DNA of 64,000 nucleotides from JANQMY01 sp965228775 (GTDB lineage: Bacteria; Pseudomonadota; Alphaproteobacteria; JANQMY01): contig OZ245840.1 of assembly GCA_965228775.1 (NCBI GenBank), positions 620,001 through 684,000 of the forward strand, in the 5' to 3' direction. Below, in pieces: positions 8,752-17,376 of the stretch. Under the pieces are notes generated by a model. It had not been told where the DNA came from. It worked only from the letters and a program-made list of their open reading frames with translations, and did no database searches. Every line of letters starts with the position of its first letter. Position 1 is the stretch's first letter. The position numbers and the translations under genes are program-made.

Positions 8752-9738
8752 TTACGGGGCCCTGAAAAAGACGATAATGGCGACAAGTGCCGCCAAGAGG
8801 GCTGCCCAGACACCAAGATTTATCTGCGTAGAACGTTTTGCCGACCGGCGCTCAAGCCATGTACGCGGGCGCACACCCTTCAGAGAAAACACCAGCTGGC
8901 TGGCCAGATTTACGCAAACGATATTCGTTGCAAGCAAGGCAAAGGCGCGCAAGGCGAGCGATACTTCGCCGGCGCCGAGCAGCAAGGCTACGGCAACCGA
9001 TGGCGGCAGAATGGCGACCGCGACCATCACGCCAACCAAAACTGATGAGATGCCCGTCAACACAGACAACGCCGCCGCGGCCCCAGAGGCCAGAGCGAGC
9101 GCGACACTATCAAGGCCCAGTTCCGTTCTTGACAGAAGCTCGCTGCTGTTCAGGTCAACATCAATGGTCGCGCCGAGACCGAATGCTGTGAGAAAGCCCA
9201 CCGCCAATCCTGCCAATGCGGTCTGTGCCGACTGACGCATGAGCTGCGGATTCCCGATGGCGGAACCAAAGCTAAAGGCCAAAAGCGGCCCTAATAGCGG
9301 GGCGATCACCATCGCGCCGATAACAGCGGCGACGTTGTCGGCATTTATGCCCAGCGCCGCCACCACAGCGGAAAGAAATGTCAGTGTTAGAAAATCGATA
9401 TTGAGGTCGGCGCCCCGGCGCACGTCCTGATAAATCTCTTCCCGGAGCGCGACACTCTTCGATTGCTTCGTTTCCGCTTCCACTTCCTCCGCGCTCGGCG
9501 TGGGCAGAACCGCGGCTTCAACCGGCAACACGACGATCCGCCATTCGTCAGCCGACGTCAGCACGGATTGGAGTTTGTCTATGACAGACTGGCTCTTTTG
9601 CGTTTCGATAACCAACTGCGCTTCACATCGCCCGTCCTTCGATGGCGAAACGGTCCAATTCGCCTCCGGATGAGATGCCAAAGTTGCCGACACAGTGTCG
9701 GCCATACCTTCCGGAAATGCCGCTGTAATTAGTCTCAC
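8752..9738 (-). CDS. DUF389 family (TIGR00341-like) membrane protein
   Basis: The 328-residue protein has a small soluble N-terminal alpha/beta domain (about 1-85), then about six membrane helices (about 115-325). The conserved core includes GAMVIAPLLGPLLA and the later AVAILPPSVAVALLLG, typical of DUF389 proteins. The biochemical role of this family is unknown. It is followed on the same strand by the MAPEG gene after a gap of about 95 bp, but no functional tie between them is known. Confidence 0.85.
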   Translation of the reverse strand: MRLITAAFPEGMADTVSATLASHPEANWTVSPSKDGRCEAQLVIETQKSQSVIDKLQSVLTSADEWRIVVLPVEAAVLPTPSAEEVEAETKQSKSVALREEIYQDVRRGADLNIDFLTLTFLSAVVAALGINADNVAAVIGAMVIAPLLGPLLAFSFGSAIGNPQLMRQSAQTALAGLAVGFLTAFGLGATIDVDLNSSELLSRTELGLDSVALALASGAAAALSVLTGISSVLVGVMVAVAILPPSVAVALLLGAGEVSLALRAFALLATNIVCVNLASQLVFSLKGVRPRTWLERRSAKRSTQINLGVWAALLAALVAIIVFFRAP

Positions 9739-10191
9739 TGGTGGATCCCTTCTGCATGCGGCCGCTTTTGGTGGAGCGCCCCGAAAAGACGTACGCGACT
9801 ACGTCCCAAGCCCTCTTAATTGGTACCGATGCCGCTTCAGATTCGCAAACCGGCCCCCAACCTGACGGCGGCGAGGTCTTTAACTATTGGGAGTTTCGGC
9901 AAGGGGGCAGCGAAATCACCTGCTTTTGGCGCCCCCCTCTTTCGGCTATCAGCATTCTTCCACTTCGGCTCGCGCGTGGCTGGCAGGAGCTTTCACCCTA
10001 TCCGGCTCTCTGGCCTCATGAGGAAGGCCACGTGTCCGAGCGGCACGCATGGAATTTGTGGACCGTTGCGGTTTTTCCCGGCTTCCCGCACGCTCTCTAT
10101 TTTGTGTTCTGTCTCTACGCCTCAGGTTGATAAGATGCGGCACCATTTTTCATAGAGCCAATATTTATCTGGTTTTCGCCTTGCTACGAAC
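9739..10191. other. Gene-free region upstream of the DUF389 and 10238 genes
   Basis: The open frames here (for example 9741-10130) have no family likeness, biased composition or ribosome site, and are left uncalled. One imperfect GC-rich inverted repeat at about 9902-9938 (AGGGGGC with GCCCCCCT) is followed by a short T-rich stretch and could act as a terminator. Promoters for the two divergent flanking genes should lie here. Confidence 0.5.
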
Positions 10192-10208
10192 GTCAGCAGG
10201 TTGCTGAC
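10192..10208. promoter_or_regulatory. Perfect 7-3-7 palindrome, candidate operator
   Basis: GTCAGCA-GGT-TGCTGAC is a perfect inverted repeat ending 29 bases before the ATG at 10238. It sits between any likely promoter and the CAGGAAA ribosome site, where a bound repressor would block transcription. No candidate regulator gene is adjacent. Confidence 0.45.
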
Positions 10209-10237
10209 AAGGGGCACCTTTATTTCAGGAAATCATT

Positions 10238-10837
10238 ATGGAACTCTCACACAGCCGCACCATTAGAATTATTGCCGTCCTGCTTCTGCTGGCGGCCATA
10301 TCGCAGCCGATATATACCGCACTGTATATCGGTGCACCTGACGTTAACCGGCAATTCCTGTGGGGCCTGGAAGGCCTTCTCTTCGTGCTGCTGGCGGCTT
10401 TTGCCGGTTCCGCTTTGGTCATGGCCAAACGCTACACGCTAGGGTTTTCCGCCATTGCATTCGCCGCCGTCCTTAACGTGGTGCAGGTGGGCGTGGGCTT
10501 GACCCAATTCGGCCCCTTTGGCGCCGCGGCCGAATCGAACCCTGACCTTGCCGGTGTTGCCGCCTCGGTCGTTGCCTTTTCATTCTTCGGCTACAATGCG
10601 GCGAAAATTTTGCTTGGCTTAGCAGCCGTCGATTTCGGCGTGGCCAAGATGAGCCAGGGCAGCAGAGCGCTGGGCGGTTTGACGGTATTGGCGGGCGCGG
10701 CCGCGTTTGCTGCCAACACGTTGGTGATGATGTTCGGCTTGCAGGGCTTTCTGCCATCGCCGGTCGCGGGCGCCTCGGGTGTTTTGGCTACACTGCTCTT
10801 GGCGGCGTGCCTGTTCAGCCTCAAAAGCGAAGAGTGA
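10238..10837 (+). CDS. Hypothetical six-helix membrane protein
   Basis: The predicted protein has 199 residues and is almost entirely membrane-embedded, with about six hydrophobic helices and short polar loops. A ribosome site (CAGGAAA) lies just before the ATG. I do not recognise a characterised family, although proteins of this appearance are common in alphaproteobacteria and are sometimes misnamed in databases. The perfect palindrome immediately upstream suggests regulated expression. It is followed by another membrane protein gene on the same strand about 150 bp downstream. Confidence 0.75.
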   Translation: MELSHSRTIRIIAVLLLLAAISQPIYTALYIGAPDVNRQFLWGLEGLLFVLLAAFAGSALVMAKRYTLGFSAIAFAAVLNVVQVGVGLTQFGPFGAAAESNPDLAGVAASVVAFSFFGYNAAKILLGLAAVDFGVAKMSQGSRALGGLTVLAGAAAFAANTLVMMFGLQGFLPSPVAGASGVLATLLLAACLFSLKSEE

Positions 10838-10984
10838 TTGCTGTACACGGATAATCTGGAGGTTGCGGCGACACCTTAATCACTTGGCGGACGGGTTTTG
10901 TCCCTGTCCGGCGGGGGCGCTGGCATTTCGTGAACAGCAAGATTATCATTGTTTCTTTTGCCAAATGCGGCGGGAAACCTTGGG

Positions 10985-11566
10985 ATGATCAAACATCTGT
11001 TCTTCATTTTCAGAACAGCCATCACTTTGGTTGCCGTGCTCCATGTGATCTTTACCCTTGCAGCGACGATCACAGACGACACCCCCAGCAGCAGCGCCAC
11101 GGGCGCCAGTGCCTGGCTTTGGTTTCCCATCCTGCAATGGGAAGCGTTCACCCGCTGGCTGTTCGGCTTACTGCTTGGCGTAAGCCTGGCCGATCCCTTG
11201 CGCGCCACCCTCTCATTCATGTACCTGATGTCCGGCCTGCATTTTGTGGAGCTGTGGGCCAATGCCGAGAAATACCGGTTCGGCACTTCGTCAGTGCCGT
11301 GGGGCGACATCGACGGCTTTGTCATGGACCGAAGCGCCGGTTATCGAGCGGTGTCTGTTTGCGCCGCCCTTCCCACTTTCATCCTTTCCCTGTTCTATTT
11401 GGGTCTCGCCGGCTATGCCGCCGACAATGTGTATGTATATTGGATATTGCTCGCAGCTTGCGGCGTGCTGATGACGGTGTATAGCTCCGACCTGGATCTG
11501 CTCTGGCTTCTTTTAGGCACTGCCCTGTTCCTTGGGCTGAATTATGCATTAGGGATGATGGCGTAG
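10985..11566 (+). CDS. Hypothetical membrane protein
   Basis: The product is about 193 residues with roughly five hydrophobic segments, including FFIFRTAITLVAVLHVIF near the N-terminus and a very hydrophobic C-terminal third. The frame stays open twelve codons upstream to a TTG, but the ATG of MIKHLFF with GGGAAA eight bases before it is the better start. No family is recognised. Its codon use and GC content match the core genes, unlike the block that follows. Confidence 0.65.
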   Translation: MIKHLFFIFRTAITLVAVLHVIFTLAATITDDTPSSSATGASAWLWFPILQWEAFTRWLFGLLLGVSLADPLRATLSFMYLMSGLHFVELWANAEKYRFGTSSVPWGDIDGFVMDRSAGYRAVSVCAALPTFILSLFYLGLAGYAADNVYVYWILLAACGVLMTVYSSDLDLLWLLLGTALFLGLNYALGMMA

Positions 11567-11633
11567 TAGAACGCCCCTACAGATAGAAATGCGTACGCGT
11601 CATTGACACTTTCACCGCTTGCGCAAGGTCTGT

Positions 11634-12149
11634 TCAGTCAAAAAATAGTATTTCGACAGTTGCATGCTCGAACTCGCAAGGCCCAGGTAGCTTGCATGTG
11701 CCCTCCGCAATGACATCCGATTTATCCCAGTCCGCATCAATTATGCGAATGATGTATTCTTCTGCCTTGAACGTAATGTTCGAATAAACGCATCGAAGCG
11801 TGTTGCGGCAACCACCAGTCCGGACAATTGCACCCCAACCATACTCTAATTCACGGTCACACATCCCGATGGTGTGTGTTCCGCTTGACATGCAAAAAGA
11901 GATGTCCGGTAAGTCCGCTCCACCATCCCAACGACTTGGGTCGTTGACGATGTTAACGACCACATCCGCCTTTCGTGCGACATAGTTTGGGGAACAAAGG
12001 CCAGGTTCATTGTCGGACGTCTTCTCGCACTTCGCATCGTAGCCACAATCCTCGTCGTCTGAACAAGCGTACGCTTGGGTTGGCCACCCGACGTACAGAC
12101 AAAGAGAAACAGCAAAAATCCCCACGTAGTGCATCGCCCTCTGCCCCAT
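11634..12149 (-). CDS. Secreted cysteine-rich hypothetical protein
   Basis: About 171 residues. A signal peptide is evident (MGQRAMHYVG, then a hydrophobic core ending at PTQAYA before ACSDD). The mature N-terminus has closely spaced cysteines (CSDDEDCGYDAKC and a later GLC), resembling a small disulfide-bonded module. The rest is predicted beta-rich with six more cysteines and a hydrophobic C-terminus. No catalytic motif is seen and no named family is recognised. The start could be one of three nearby ATGs (12173, 12149, 12134); 12149 gives a normal signal peptide. Base composition is more AT-rich than the flanking core genes. Confidence 0.6.
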   Translation of the reverse strand: MGQRAMHYVGIFAVSLCLYVGWPTQAYACSDDEDCGYDAKCEKTSDNEPGLCSPNYVARKADVVVNIVNDPSRWDGGADLPDISFCMSSGTHTIGMCDRELEYGWGAIVRTGGCRNTLRCVYSNITFKAEEYIIRIIDADWDKSDVIAEGTCKLPGPCEFEHATVEILFFD

Positions 12150-12315
12150 TTTAACGCTCAACGGCTCTATCACGCCACCTTAACGTGCCCGCCCACAAAG
12201 GCAATAAAGCCTGACCAACGCCCCAGATTCCCTTGCCGGCACACAGGTCGTGGTTCGTTAGAGCGTGGTGCCATAGGGCCATTCGAAAACATGGTTGATG
12301 TATTATTTGACGCTC

Positions 12316-12801
12316 CTACAATTCCAGCCTGGAGAATAGTAATCCAAACACAATCACGCAGAGTGCTTGCCAGGTGATACGTTCATGAAGCCATCGCCAT
12401 TCAAACAATTGCTCCTCAGCAGTAAGTGGCTCTCTTTTGCCTTTCTTTATGTCAACGAAAGTTTTGCTCCCGGCCAAACCATAATAGTAGGTCAGATATC
12501 CGTTTGAAAGCACATGGCCGAACAACAGTAGGAAGAAGACTGGCCACATCAAAGCCGAAAGAACGGGAATAGCAACGAAGTCCTCCAAAAAGCGGCCCAA
12601 CCGGAACTCCATATATCTGTCCAGAAAGCGAGAGCGTGCACCAATCTCACCTGCAATTGAGACTAAGGCATAAATGAAACCCACGCTTAGATAACAGATC
12701 ATCTGCTCATCTTTTTCAGTAAGCGTCACAAGTAAGAAAACACCAAACGCAATCAGTCCCGAGACAAACATCTCGATGATAAAGCGAAGCCATCGTTTCA
12801 T
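12316..12801 (-). CDS. Hypothetical membrane protein
   Basis: The product has 161 residues and about four hydrophobic helices: about 8-27, 34-52, 75-98 and the C-terminal 143-158. A charged loop KKGKREPLTAEEQ precedes the last helix. No family is recognised. It belongs to a run of three minus-strand genes (11634-14079) with lower GC than the rest of the window, suggesting acquisition from another genome. Confidence 0.55.
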   Translation of the reverse strand: MKRWLRFIIEMFVSGLIAFGVFLLVTLTEKDEQMICYLSVGFIYALVSIAGEIGARSRFLDRYMEFRLGRFLEDFVAIPVLSALMWPVFFLLLFGHVLSNGYLTYYYGLAGSKTFVDIKKGKREPLTAEEQLFEWRWLHERITWQALCVIVFGLLFSRLEL

Positions 12802-13167
12802 CGGACTGTGAATATCCTGCCTACATGAAGTTCAACGCGCCAAAACGCGATGTTGTCGGTTTCGAACATTGTGCTTACAAAATTACAAAGTTTACAGGTA
12901 TGAGTTCTTGGCTTACTTTCACAAAGCAGCGTTGTCGGGTAACTCTTCAGTTTTTGCGCCGGGAGCGCTGTAGCATACATTTGCGATAGCCCCATACAAC
13001 GACTGTTCGTTGCAGCATGTGCATCCGTCAGAGGGTTCGGCCCGCGCCTAGCTAGCTAGAGTGTCCGGCTTGTAAAATTACGAAACTGTCGCCGTCGCTC
13101 GAGACACCCTCTACGTTACTGGAAGGGGGTACAAACCCCTTCGGTCATTTAGGGTATTCAACAAGGA
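12802..13167. other. Gene-free region within the AT-richer block
   Basis: No supported gene. A short hairpin, GAAGGGG (13122-13128) with CCCCTTC (13136-13142), lies just beyond the stop of the lipoprotein gene in its direction of transcription. It lacks a T-run, so termination is doubtful. The stretch up to 12995 is AT-rich with only a short open frame that has no features. Confidence 0.4.
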
Positions 13168-14079
13168 CTATCCGCCGTCAGTATTGACCGCAGTTCCCCC
13201 ACCCTGCGTGAGGGTTTTTTGGATCGTCAGCTGTTGAATGTCCCGCACTATCTGCTCATTCATTTCGTTTAGTCTTGTCCGTTCGATTTCTGTCGATGCT
13301 CCAGATAGCAAAGCACGGTTCTTTTTGAGTCTTTCCTCGAGAGCATTTATCCGCGATGTCAATTCTACTGAAGACTCAACAACGCGGGCCGCTGCATCCG
13401 TTAACGATACGAGACCAGAGTAAAACGAACACAATTCATGATACTGAACAATTTCCGATAGCATAGTGTCCACTGAATATACCGAAACGTCGTCTGAACG
13501 TTTGACAATCAACTCAGAGAATTTTTTTGTCCTCTGCAACTCGATAGACTTAACGACCGCAGTCGCTAAGAGGTTTTGATAAAAGACATTGTTGAATTCG
13601 CTTCTTGTCGCATTAACAATTGCAGCACTTCCGGACAACGCTCGTACGGTCGAAGCTGGTGTAAAAATGGTACCTAGCCCAGTTAGAAGAGATGTAATCG
13701 ATCCGAAGGAAAAATTAGCGGTCGCAGAGTTTGAAACAATTGATGCCTTGTGTGCTTCGCATATTAAACGAGATCGTTTGACTAGTGTGTCCATTAGACG
13801 ATTTCTTGTTTCAATGTCATTATTATCGATAGCCAATTTGTAAGCAGACGGAGCACTGTTATCACCGACATTTTCGGGAAACTTCTCATTGTCCAGATCA
13901 AATGGTGGCGGAACGAGTTGAAGGTTTTTGCGCTGAGTGTAAGGGTTGACGCTTCGATATTTGTTACCTTCTTTTGTCAGCGAGTCGACCATGTACGCGT
14001 CTCGTGCTGTGGCACATCCTGCCAAACCTACCGAAACGACTAATAGCAATATGTATTTTCGGGCTGCTTCTGTGTTCAT
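13168..14079 (-). CDS. Hypothetical lipoprotein
   Basis: The 303-residue protein begins with a lipoprotein signal: a hydrophobic segment ending in the lipobox LAGC, with Cys22 as the expected lipidated residue. The mature part is mostly alpha-helical and polar. It has a glycine-serine-rich hydrophobic stretch around FSFGSITSLLTGLGTIF (about 124-140) and a C-terminal coiled-coil-like segment (about 240-290). A TGGGGGA-poor but purine-rich GGGAGGGC lies before the ATG. No family is recognised. Codon use is AT-rich (for example ATA, AAT, TTT), unlike the flanking core genes. An envelope-attached role is inference from the lipobox. Confidence 0.7.
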   Translation of the reverse strand: MNTEAARKYILLLVVSVGLAGCATARDAYMVDSLTKEGNKYRSVNPYTQRKNLQLVPPPFDLDNEKFPENVGDNSAPSAYKLAIDNNDIETRNRLMDTLVKRSRLICEAHKASIVSNSATANFSFGSITSLLTGLGTIFTPASTVRALSGSAAIVNATRSEFNNVFYQNLLATAVVKSIELQRTKKFSELIVKRSDDVSVYSVDTMLSEIVQYHELCSFYSGLVSLTDAAARVVESSVELTSRINALEERLKKNRALLSGASTEIERTRLNEMNEQIVRDIQQLTIQKTLTQGGGTAVNTDGG

Positions 14080-15103
14080 TTTGCCCTCCCTATTTGCCGC
14101 CCTATACTTTAGGTTATTTAATTATGCTTTGTCACTTAAAATTGTATTTCCTTGAGTTTGATAAGGCTCACTCAGCTACACTCACAATTCATAGACTCCA
14201 CAAATTAGTGATTTGAATTACGGTGACGGTCTCCGTGACTCCCGATTTGAGTGTCTAAATGGGTGCCATGGGACGGAGCGGCTGGGCGGCATTTCTGGCG
14301 GCACAAATCTGTGATATTCTCTGACGAGAGGGAGGCGTTGATGGAGAGAAGCCATGACGCCGGAGATTTGCGAATTCAGCCGCCTCAGAAAACGTGCCAA
14401 AGAGATTGAGCGCGTTTGTCTGAGCCCTATAACCACCACCGTCGATGTTCCGCGCGGGCGGTCATGGTTCAAACACCGCAGCCATCCGAACAATCAATGC
14501 CGCGGCGCATGGATCCCAAGCTCGCGCCGTAACATGAATCCTTGGGCCGTTCCTTGGGATAATGACATCACTTGCCGGCCTTGCGAGCCACACTCTCTCC
14601 TACTCCTACCCCGACCGCGGGCAAGGCAATCGCATATGGCGATGTGTACCCTCATTTTTCTACCGCTCGTTCCTGCGCCCGTGTCTGGCCTTTGGCCAGC
14701 ACGCGCAACTCCCGCAGGAATCTCTGGCCATCTACTGGGAGATCCTGGTTCGCGAAAACGCGACCGGGACGAGCGCAAGAGGGGCAACCCTCCATATGCG
14801 GTTCCCCACCGGCCATGGGAGAGGGCTGCATTAGTTTGTATATCGAAAAACACGCTTCCCTCCCCCCGCAAGCGGGACGAGGTTAGGAGGGAGGCATACG
14901 GGCAAAAATTGGATGAACCCCATGCGCCCATGTGTTGCGCCCATGAAAATTGCCGGCGGCATCCCGCACCTTCCTCCGGCGCATTAAGAAAATACCACCT
15001 GTGGTGTTTTTGCCCTTGCCAAGCACCCGCCTTTGCCATAAACAGGCCGGCTGCGCTGGACCGAGATGATCCGCAGCGCCACCACTGTTATTGGATCAAG
15101 CAC
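14080..15103. other. Gene-free, repeat-bearing region upstream of the MATE gene
   Basis: A plus-strand frame is open from 14354 into the MATE gene, but the stretch encoded by 14354-15103 has no family likeness and odd composition (rich in Arg, Pro, His and Ser), so it is treated as non-coding. The region holds a C-run/G-run imperfect inverted repeat (about 14855-14895), a dispersed repeat at 14904-14952 and several short palindromes. An antisense frame (14218-14493) is equally featureless. It may be the scar of an old insertion next to the AT-rich block. Confidence 0.5.
14904..14952 (+). repeat. Dispersed 45-50 bp repeat, copy 1
   Basis: AAAAATTGGATGAACCCCAT followed by GCGCCCATG, TGTTGCGCCCATG and AAAATTG recurs in inverted orientation at 59791-59836 with only a few differences. 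The unit contains the direct repeat GCGCCCATG twice (CGCCCA only once intact in the second copy). Both copies sit in gene-free, repeat-rich stretches. Confidence 0.75.
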
Positions 15104-16546
15104 ATGTCTTCGCGCGGTTCTCTTGCGCCCCGCCCGCGGTTTGTGGATGCGGCCACGTTCGACCTCTGGAAGGACGAGGTGCGCGCCCTTTTGCGCCTGG
15201 GCTTGCCATTGGTGGCAACGCAAGTCACGCAATTCGCCATTCTCACCGTGGACGCCATTATGGTCGGGCGGCTGGGTCAGGCGCCGCTGGCGGCGGCCGC
15301 GTTGGGCACCACCATTTACTTCATCGGCTGGCTTGTAGGCTTTGGCCCTGTCTCCGCCGTGGCGCCCGTCATCGCGCAGGCCGTGGGGGCGCGCCCCAAC
15401 CGCCGCACGCGGGTGGCCGTGGCCGTTCGCATGGGTCTTTGGGCGGCTTTTGTGGCCGCCGTCCCGATCATTGCCGTCTTTGTTCTGTGGTCTGAGAATA
15501 TTCTGTTGCTGTTTCAACAGCCGGAAGACATTTCCGCAGCTGCGGCGCCCTATATCGCGATCCTGTCCCTGGGGTTGCCGTTCGCGTTCGGCTTGATCGT
15601 GCTTAGGAACTTTGTTTCGAGCCTTAGCAAACCCAATTCGGCGCTGGCCTTTGTGGTTGTCGTGACAGGGCTGAACATCGTACTCAACTGGGTTTTCATC
15701 TATGGCAATTTAGGGGCGCCACGCTTGGAACTGGTGGGCGCCGGCGTTGCCAGTGCGCTCGCCAATATGATCGGTTTTTTTGCCTTTCTGATTTGGGCTC
15801 ATTTCAGCGAAGCTTTCCGCCGCTACAATTTGCTGGCCAATTTCTGGCAACCCCATTTCGGCACGTTGAAAGAGCTGTTCGTCATCGGCATGCCCATTGG
15901 CTTGACCGTCGCCTTTGAAGGCGGCTTGTTCAATGCGGGTGTGTTTTTGATGGGCACGTTCGGCACGGTCGCGCTCGCGGCGCACCACATCGCCGTCAAT
16001 GTGGCCTCCATGACGTTCATGGTGGCGTTAGGCTTGTCTTTAGGCGGCGTTGTCCGCGTGGGACTGGCGGCGGGCGCCGAGAACCCATCCGGCATCCGGC
16101 GCGCGGGCTATTGCACCATTGTGGTGGCGGCGTTCGCCCAAAGCCTGTTTGCCTTTGCCATGGCGATTTTCCCCTATCCGATCATCGCGCTTTATGTGGA
16201 CATCCATGCACCAGAAAACGCGGTGATGGTGGAACAGGCGGCCATCTTCCTGCGCATCGCCGCGATCTTTCAGATTTTCGATGCGATACAGGTCGCGGCG
16301 GCCCATGCCTTGCGGGGACTGAAGGACACGCGCATTCCCATGCTGTTGGCGGGCTTTAGCTATTGGGGGATCGGCTTCCCGACGTGCTGGTATTTGGCCT
16401 TCGAAACCAGTCTGGAAGGCACCGGCATCTGGTGGGGATTCGTTTTGTGCCTGTTTACGGCATCGGTGGTGATGACATTGCGGTTTTGGCTTCTGACGCG
16501 GGGGAATAATGCAAGGTTTGCCCCTGTGTCAGAGGCCGCCGAATGA
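15104..16546 (+). CDS. MATE family multidrug/cation efflux protein
   Basis: The 480-residue protein has about twelve membrane helices in two homologous halves. The N-terminal half shows the MATE pattern PLVATQVTQFAILTVDAIMVGRLG, and the second half the matching GMPIGLTVAFEGGLFNAGVFLMGTFG. Members export cationic drugs or metabolites in exchange for Na+ or H+. Substrate cannot be told from sequence. The start at ATG 15104 gives the usual family length; its ribosome site is weak, and the upstream open frame is judged non-coding. The stop lies about 20 bp before the tRNA-Ser gene on the other strand. Confidence 0.9.
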   Translation: MSSRGSLAPRPRFVDAATFDLWKDEVRALLRLGLPLVATQVTQFAILTVDAIMVGRLGQAPLAAAALGTTIYFIGWLVGFGPVSAVAPVIAQAVGARPNRRTRVAVAVRMGLWAAFVAAVPIIAVFVLWSENILLLFQQPEDISAAAAPYIAILSLGLPFAFGLIVLRNFVSSLSKPNSALAFVVVVTGLNIVLNWVFIYGNLGAPRLELVGAGVASALANMIGFFAFLIWAHFSEAFRRYNLLANFWQPHFGTLKELFVIGMPIGLTVAFEGGLFNAGVFLMGTFGTVALAAHHIAVNVASMTFMVALGLSLGGVVRVGLAAGAENPSGIRRAGYCTIVVAAFAQSLFAFAMAIFPYPIIALYVDIHAPENAVMVEQAAIFLRIAAIFQIFDAIQVAAAHALRGLKDTRIPMLLAGFSYWGIGFPTCWYLAFETSLEGTGIWWGFVLCLFTASVVMTLRFWLLTRGNNARFAPVSEAAE

Positions 16547-16568
16547 GAAGATTAGACAATGTAGAGGC

Positions 16569-16659
16569 TGGCGGAGACGGAGGGATTCGAACCCTCGATG
16601 AGCTATTAACCCATACTCCCTTAGCAGGGGAGCGCCTTCAGCCACTCGGCCACGTCTCC
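16569..16659 (-). tRNA. tRNA-Ser (anticodon GCU)
   Basis: Read on the minus strand, the gene begins GGAGACGTGGCCGAGTGGCT and has the seven-base acceptor stem GGAGACG/CGTCTCC. Its anticodon loop contains CTGCTAA, with anticodon GCT inside the stem CTCCC/GGGAG. A long serine-type variable arm and the T-arm GGGTTCGAATCCC follow. A discriminator G and an encoded CCA complete the 91-nt gene. It reads AGC and AGU codons. No truncated copy or phage-like integrase is seen beside it. Confidence 0.97.
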
Positions 16660-16830
16660 AAAAGAAGAAGATGGATATCCCACACGCCGGGGCAATTCAA
16701 GGCCATAAACCTTGCGAAAAGGTTGGCGGCATCTTTCAAGGCGCGGCGGCGTCAGGTGGGTGGCCACCGCCCCTGCCCTGCAATGCAGTCTCTAAGAAGC
16801 CACCCACGCAGCGGCTTCCGTATCACCCAA

Positions 16831-17106
16831 TTAGTGGGTGTGCAGCCACTCGCGCGCTTGACGCTGGGCTTCAGCCACTTGAGCCGACGTCATTTCCTGC
16901 GCCAATTCGGACCGCCATGTGCGGGCTTCGATATTGCCCTTCATGGCCGCCAAATTGAACCATTTGTGCGCTTCGATGTAGTCGGGCTGAACGCCTTCGC
17001 CATTGGAGTACATCAGACCCAAATTGTACAACGCTTCGCTTGTGCCGGTTTCGGCCTGGCTCAGGCAAACTTCGATACTTTTGTTCGGATTTGAAACATT
17101 GGTCAT
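16831..17106 (-). CDS. Small Sel1-repeat (TPR-like) protein
   Basis: The predicted protein has 91 residues. Its central part, ALYNLGLMYSNGEGVQPDYI followed by EAHKWFNLAAMKGN, is a Sel1-like repeat, an alpha-alpha hairpin used for protein-protein contacts. Only one full repeat plus a second half is present. The start chosen is the ATG of MTNVSNPN, which has GGGGAGG eight bases upstream; the frame extends 31 codons further without a ribosome site. No signal peptide, so a cytoplasmic adaptor is likely. Partner unknown. Confidence 0.75.
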   Translation of the reverse strand: MTNVSNPNKSIEVCLSQAETGTSEALYNLGLMYSNGEGVQPDYIEAHKWFNLAAMKGNIEARTWRSELAQEMTSAQVAEAQRQAREWLHTH

Positions 17107-17274
17107 GTTTAACGCCTCCCCATTTGGTGCTGGCACTTCCTCCCTGCAAAAGAAGCGCCAGGTGAATGACATCGCGACCGTTCTGTCGCGAACAGTCACA
17201 TGCTTTCATGGGCCGGCTAAAAAATTGGTTAAACGGTGACAGGAAATAGACAAAAGGAAGGCAAAGTTAACGCA

Positions 17275-17303
17275 TTGAAACCCTTATTAACAAAGGGTTT
17301 CAA
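17275..17303. other. 11-bp inverted repeat in the gap between the Sel1 and GST genes
   Basis: TTGAAACCCTT (17275-17285) and AAGGGTTTCAA (17293-17303) form a perfect stem around a 7-nt loop in an AT-rich gap between two minus-strand genes. A CATTTTTATT run follows about ten bases later on the plus strand. It could be a weak terminator or a protein-binding site. Confidence 0.4.
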
Positions 17304-17376
17304 GCGCATCGGCATTTTTATTCAATTTGTATACAGATCTATTCTTTATTTAATACGCACACAGAATAAATCTGCA

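Noticed and set aside
9741..10155. Two overlapping plus-strand frames before the 10238 gene
   Set aside because: No ribosome site, no family features and random-looking composition.
14354..15103. 250-codon upstream extension of the MATE frame
   Set aside because: Its composition is unlike a protein domain, and it contains dispersed repeats also found in non-coding DNA at 59.8 kb. MATE proteins have the usual length from 15104.
16569..16830. tRNA-Ser as an attachment site of an integrated element
   Set aside because: No integrase gene, no repeated tRNA 3' end and no composition break immediately beside the tRNA were seen; the AT-rich block is more than 2 kb away.
16543..17094. Plus-strand frame across the tRNA-Ser and Sel1 genes
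   Set aside because: It runs through a complete tRNA gene and opposite a gene with a strong ribosome site.
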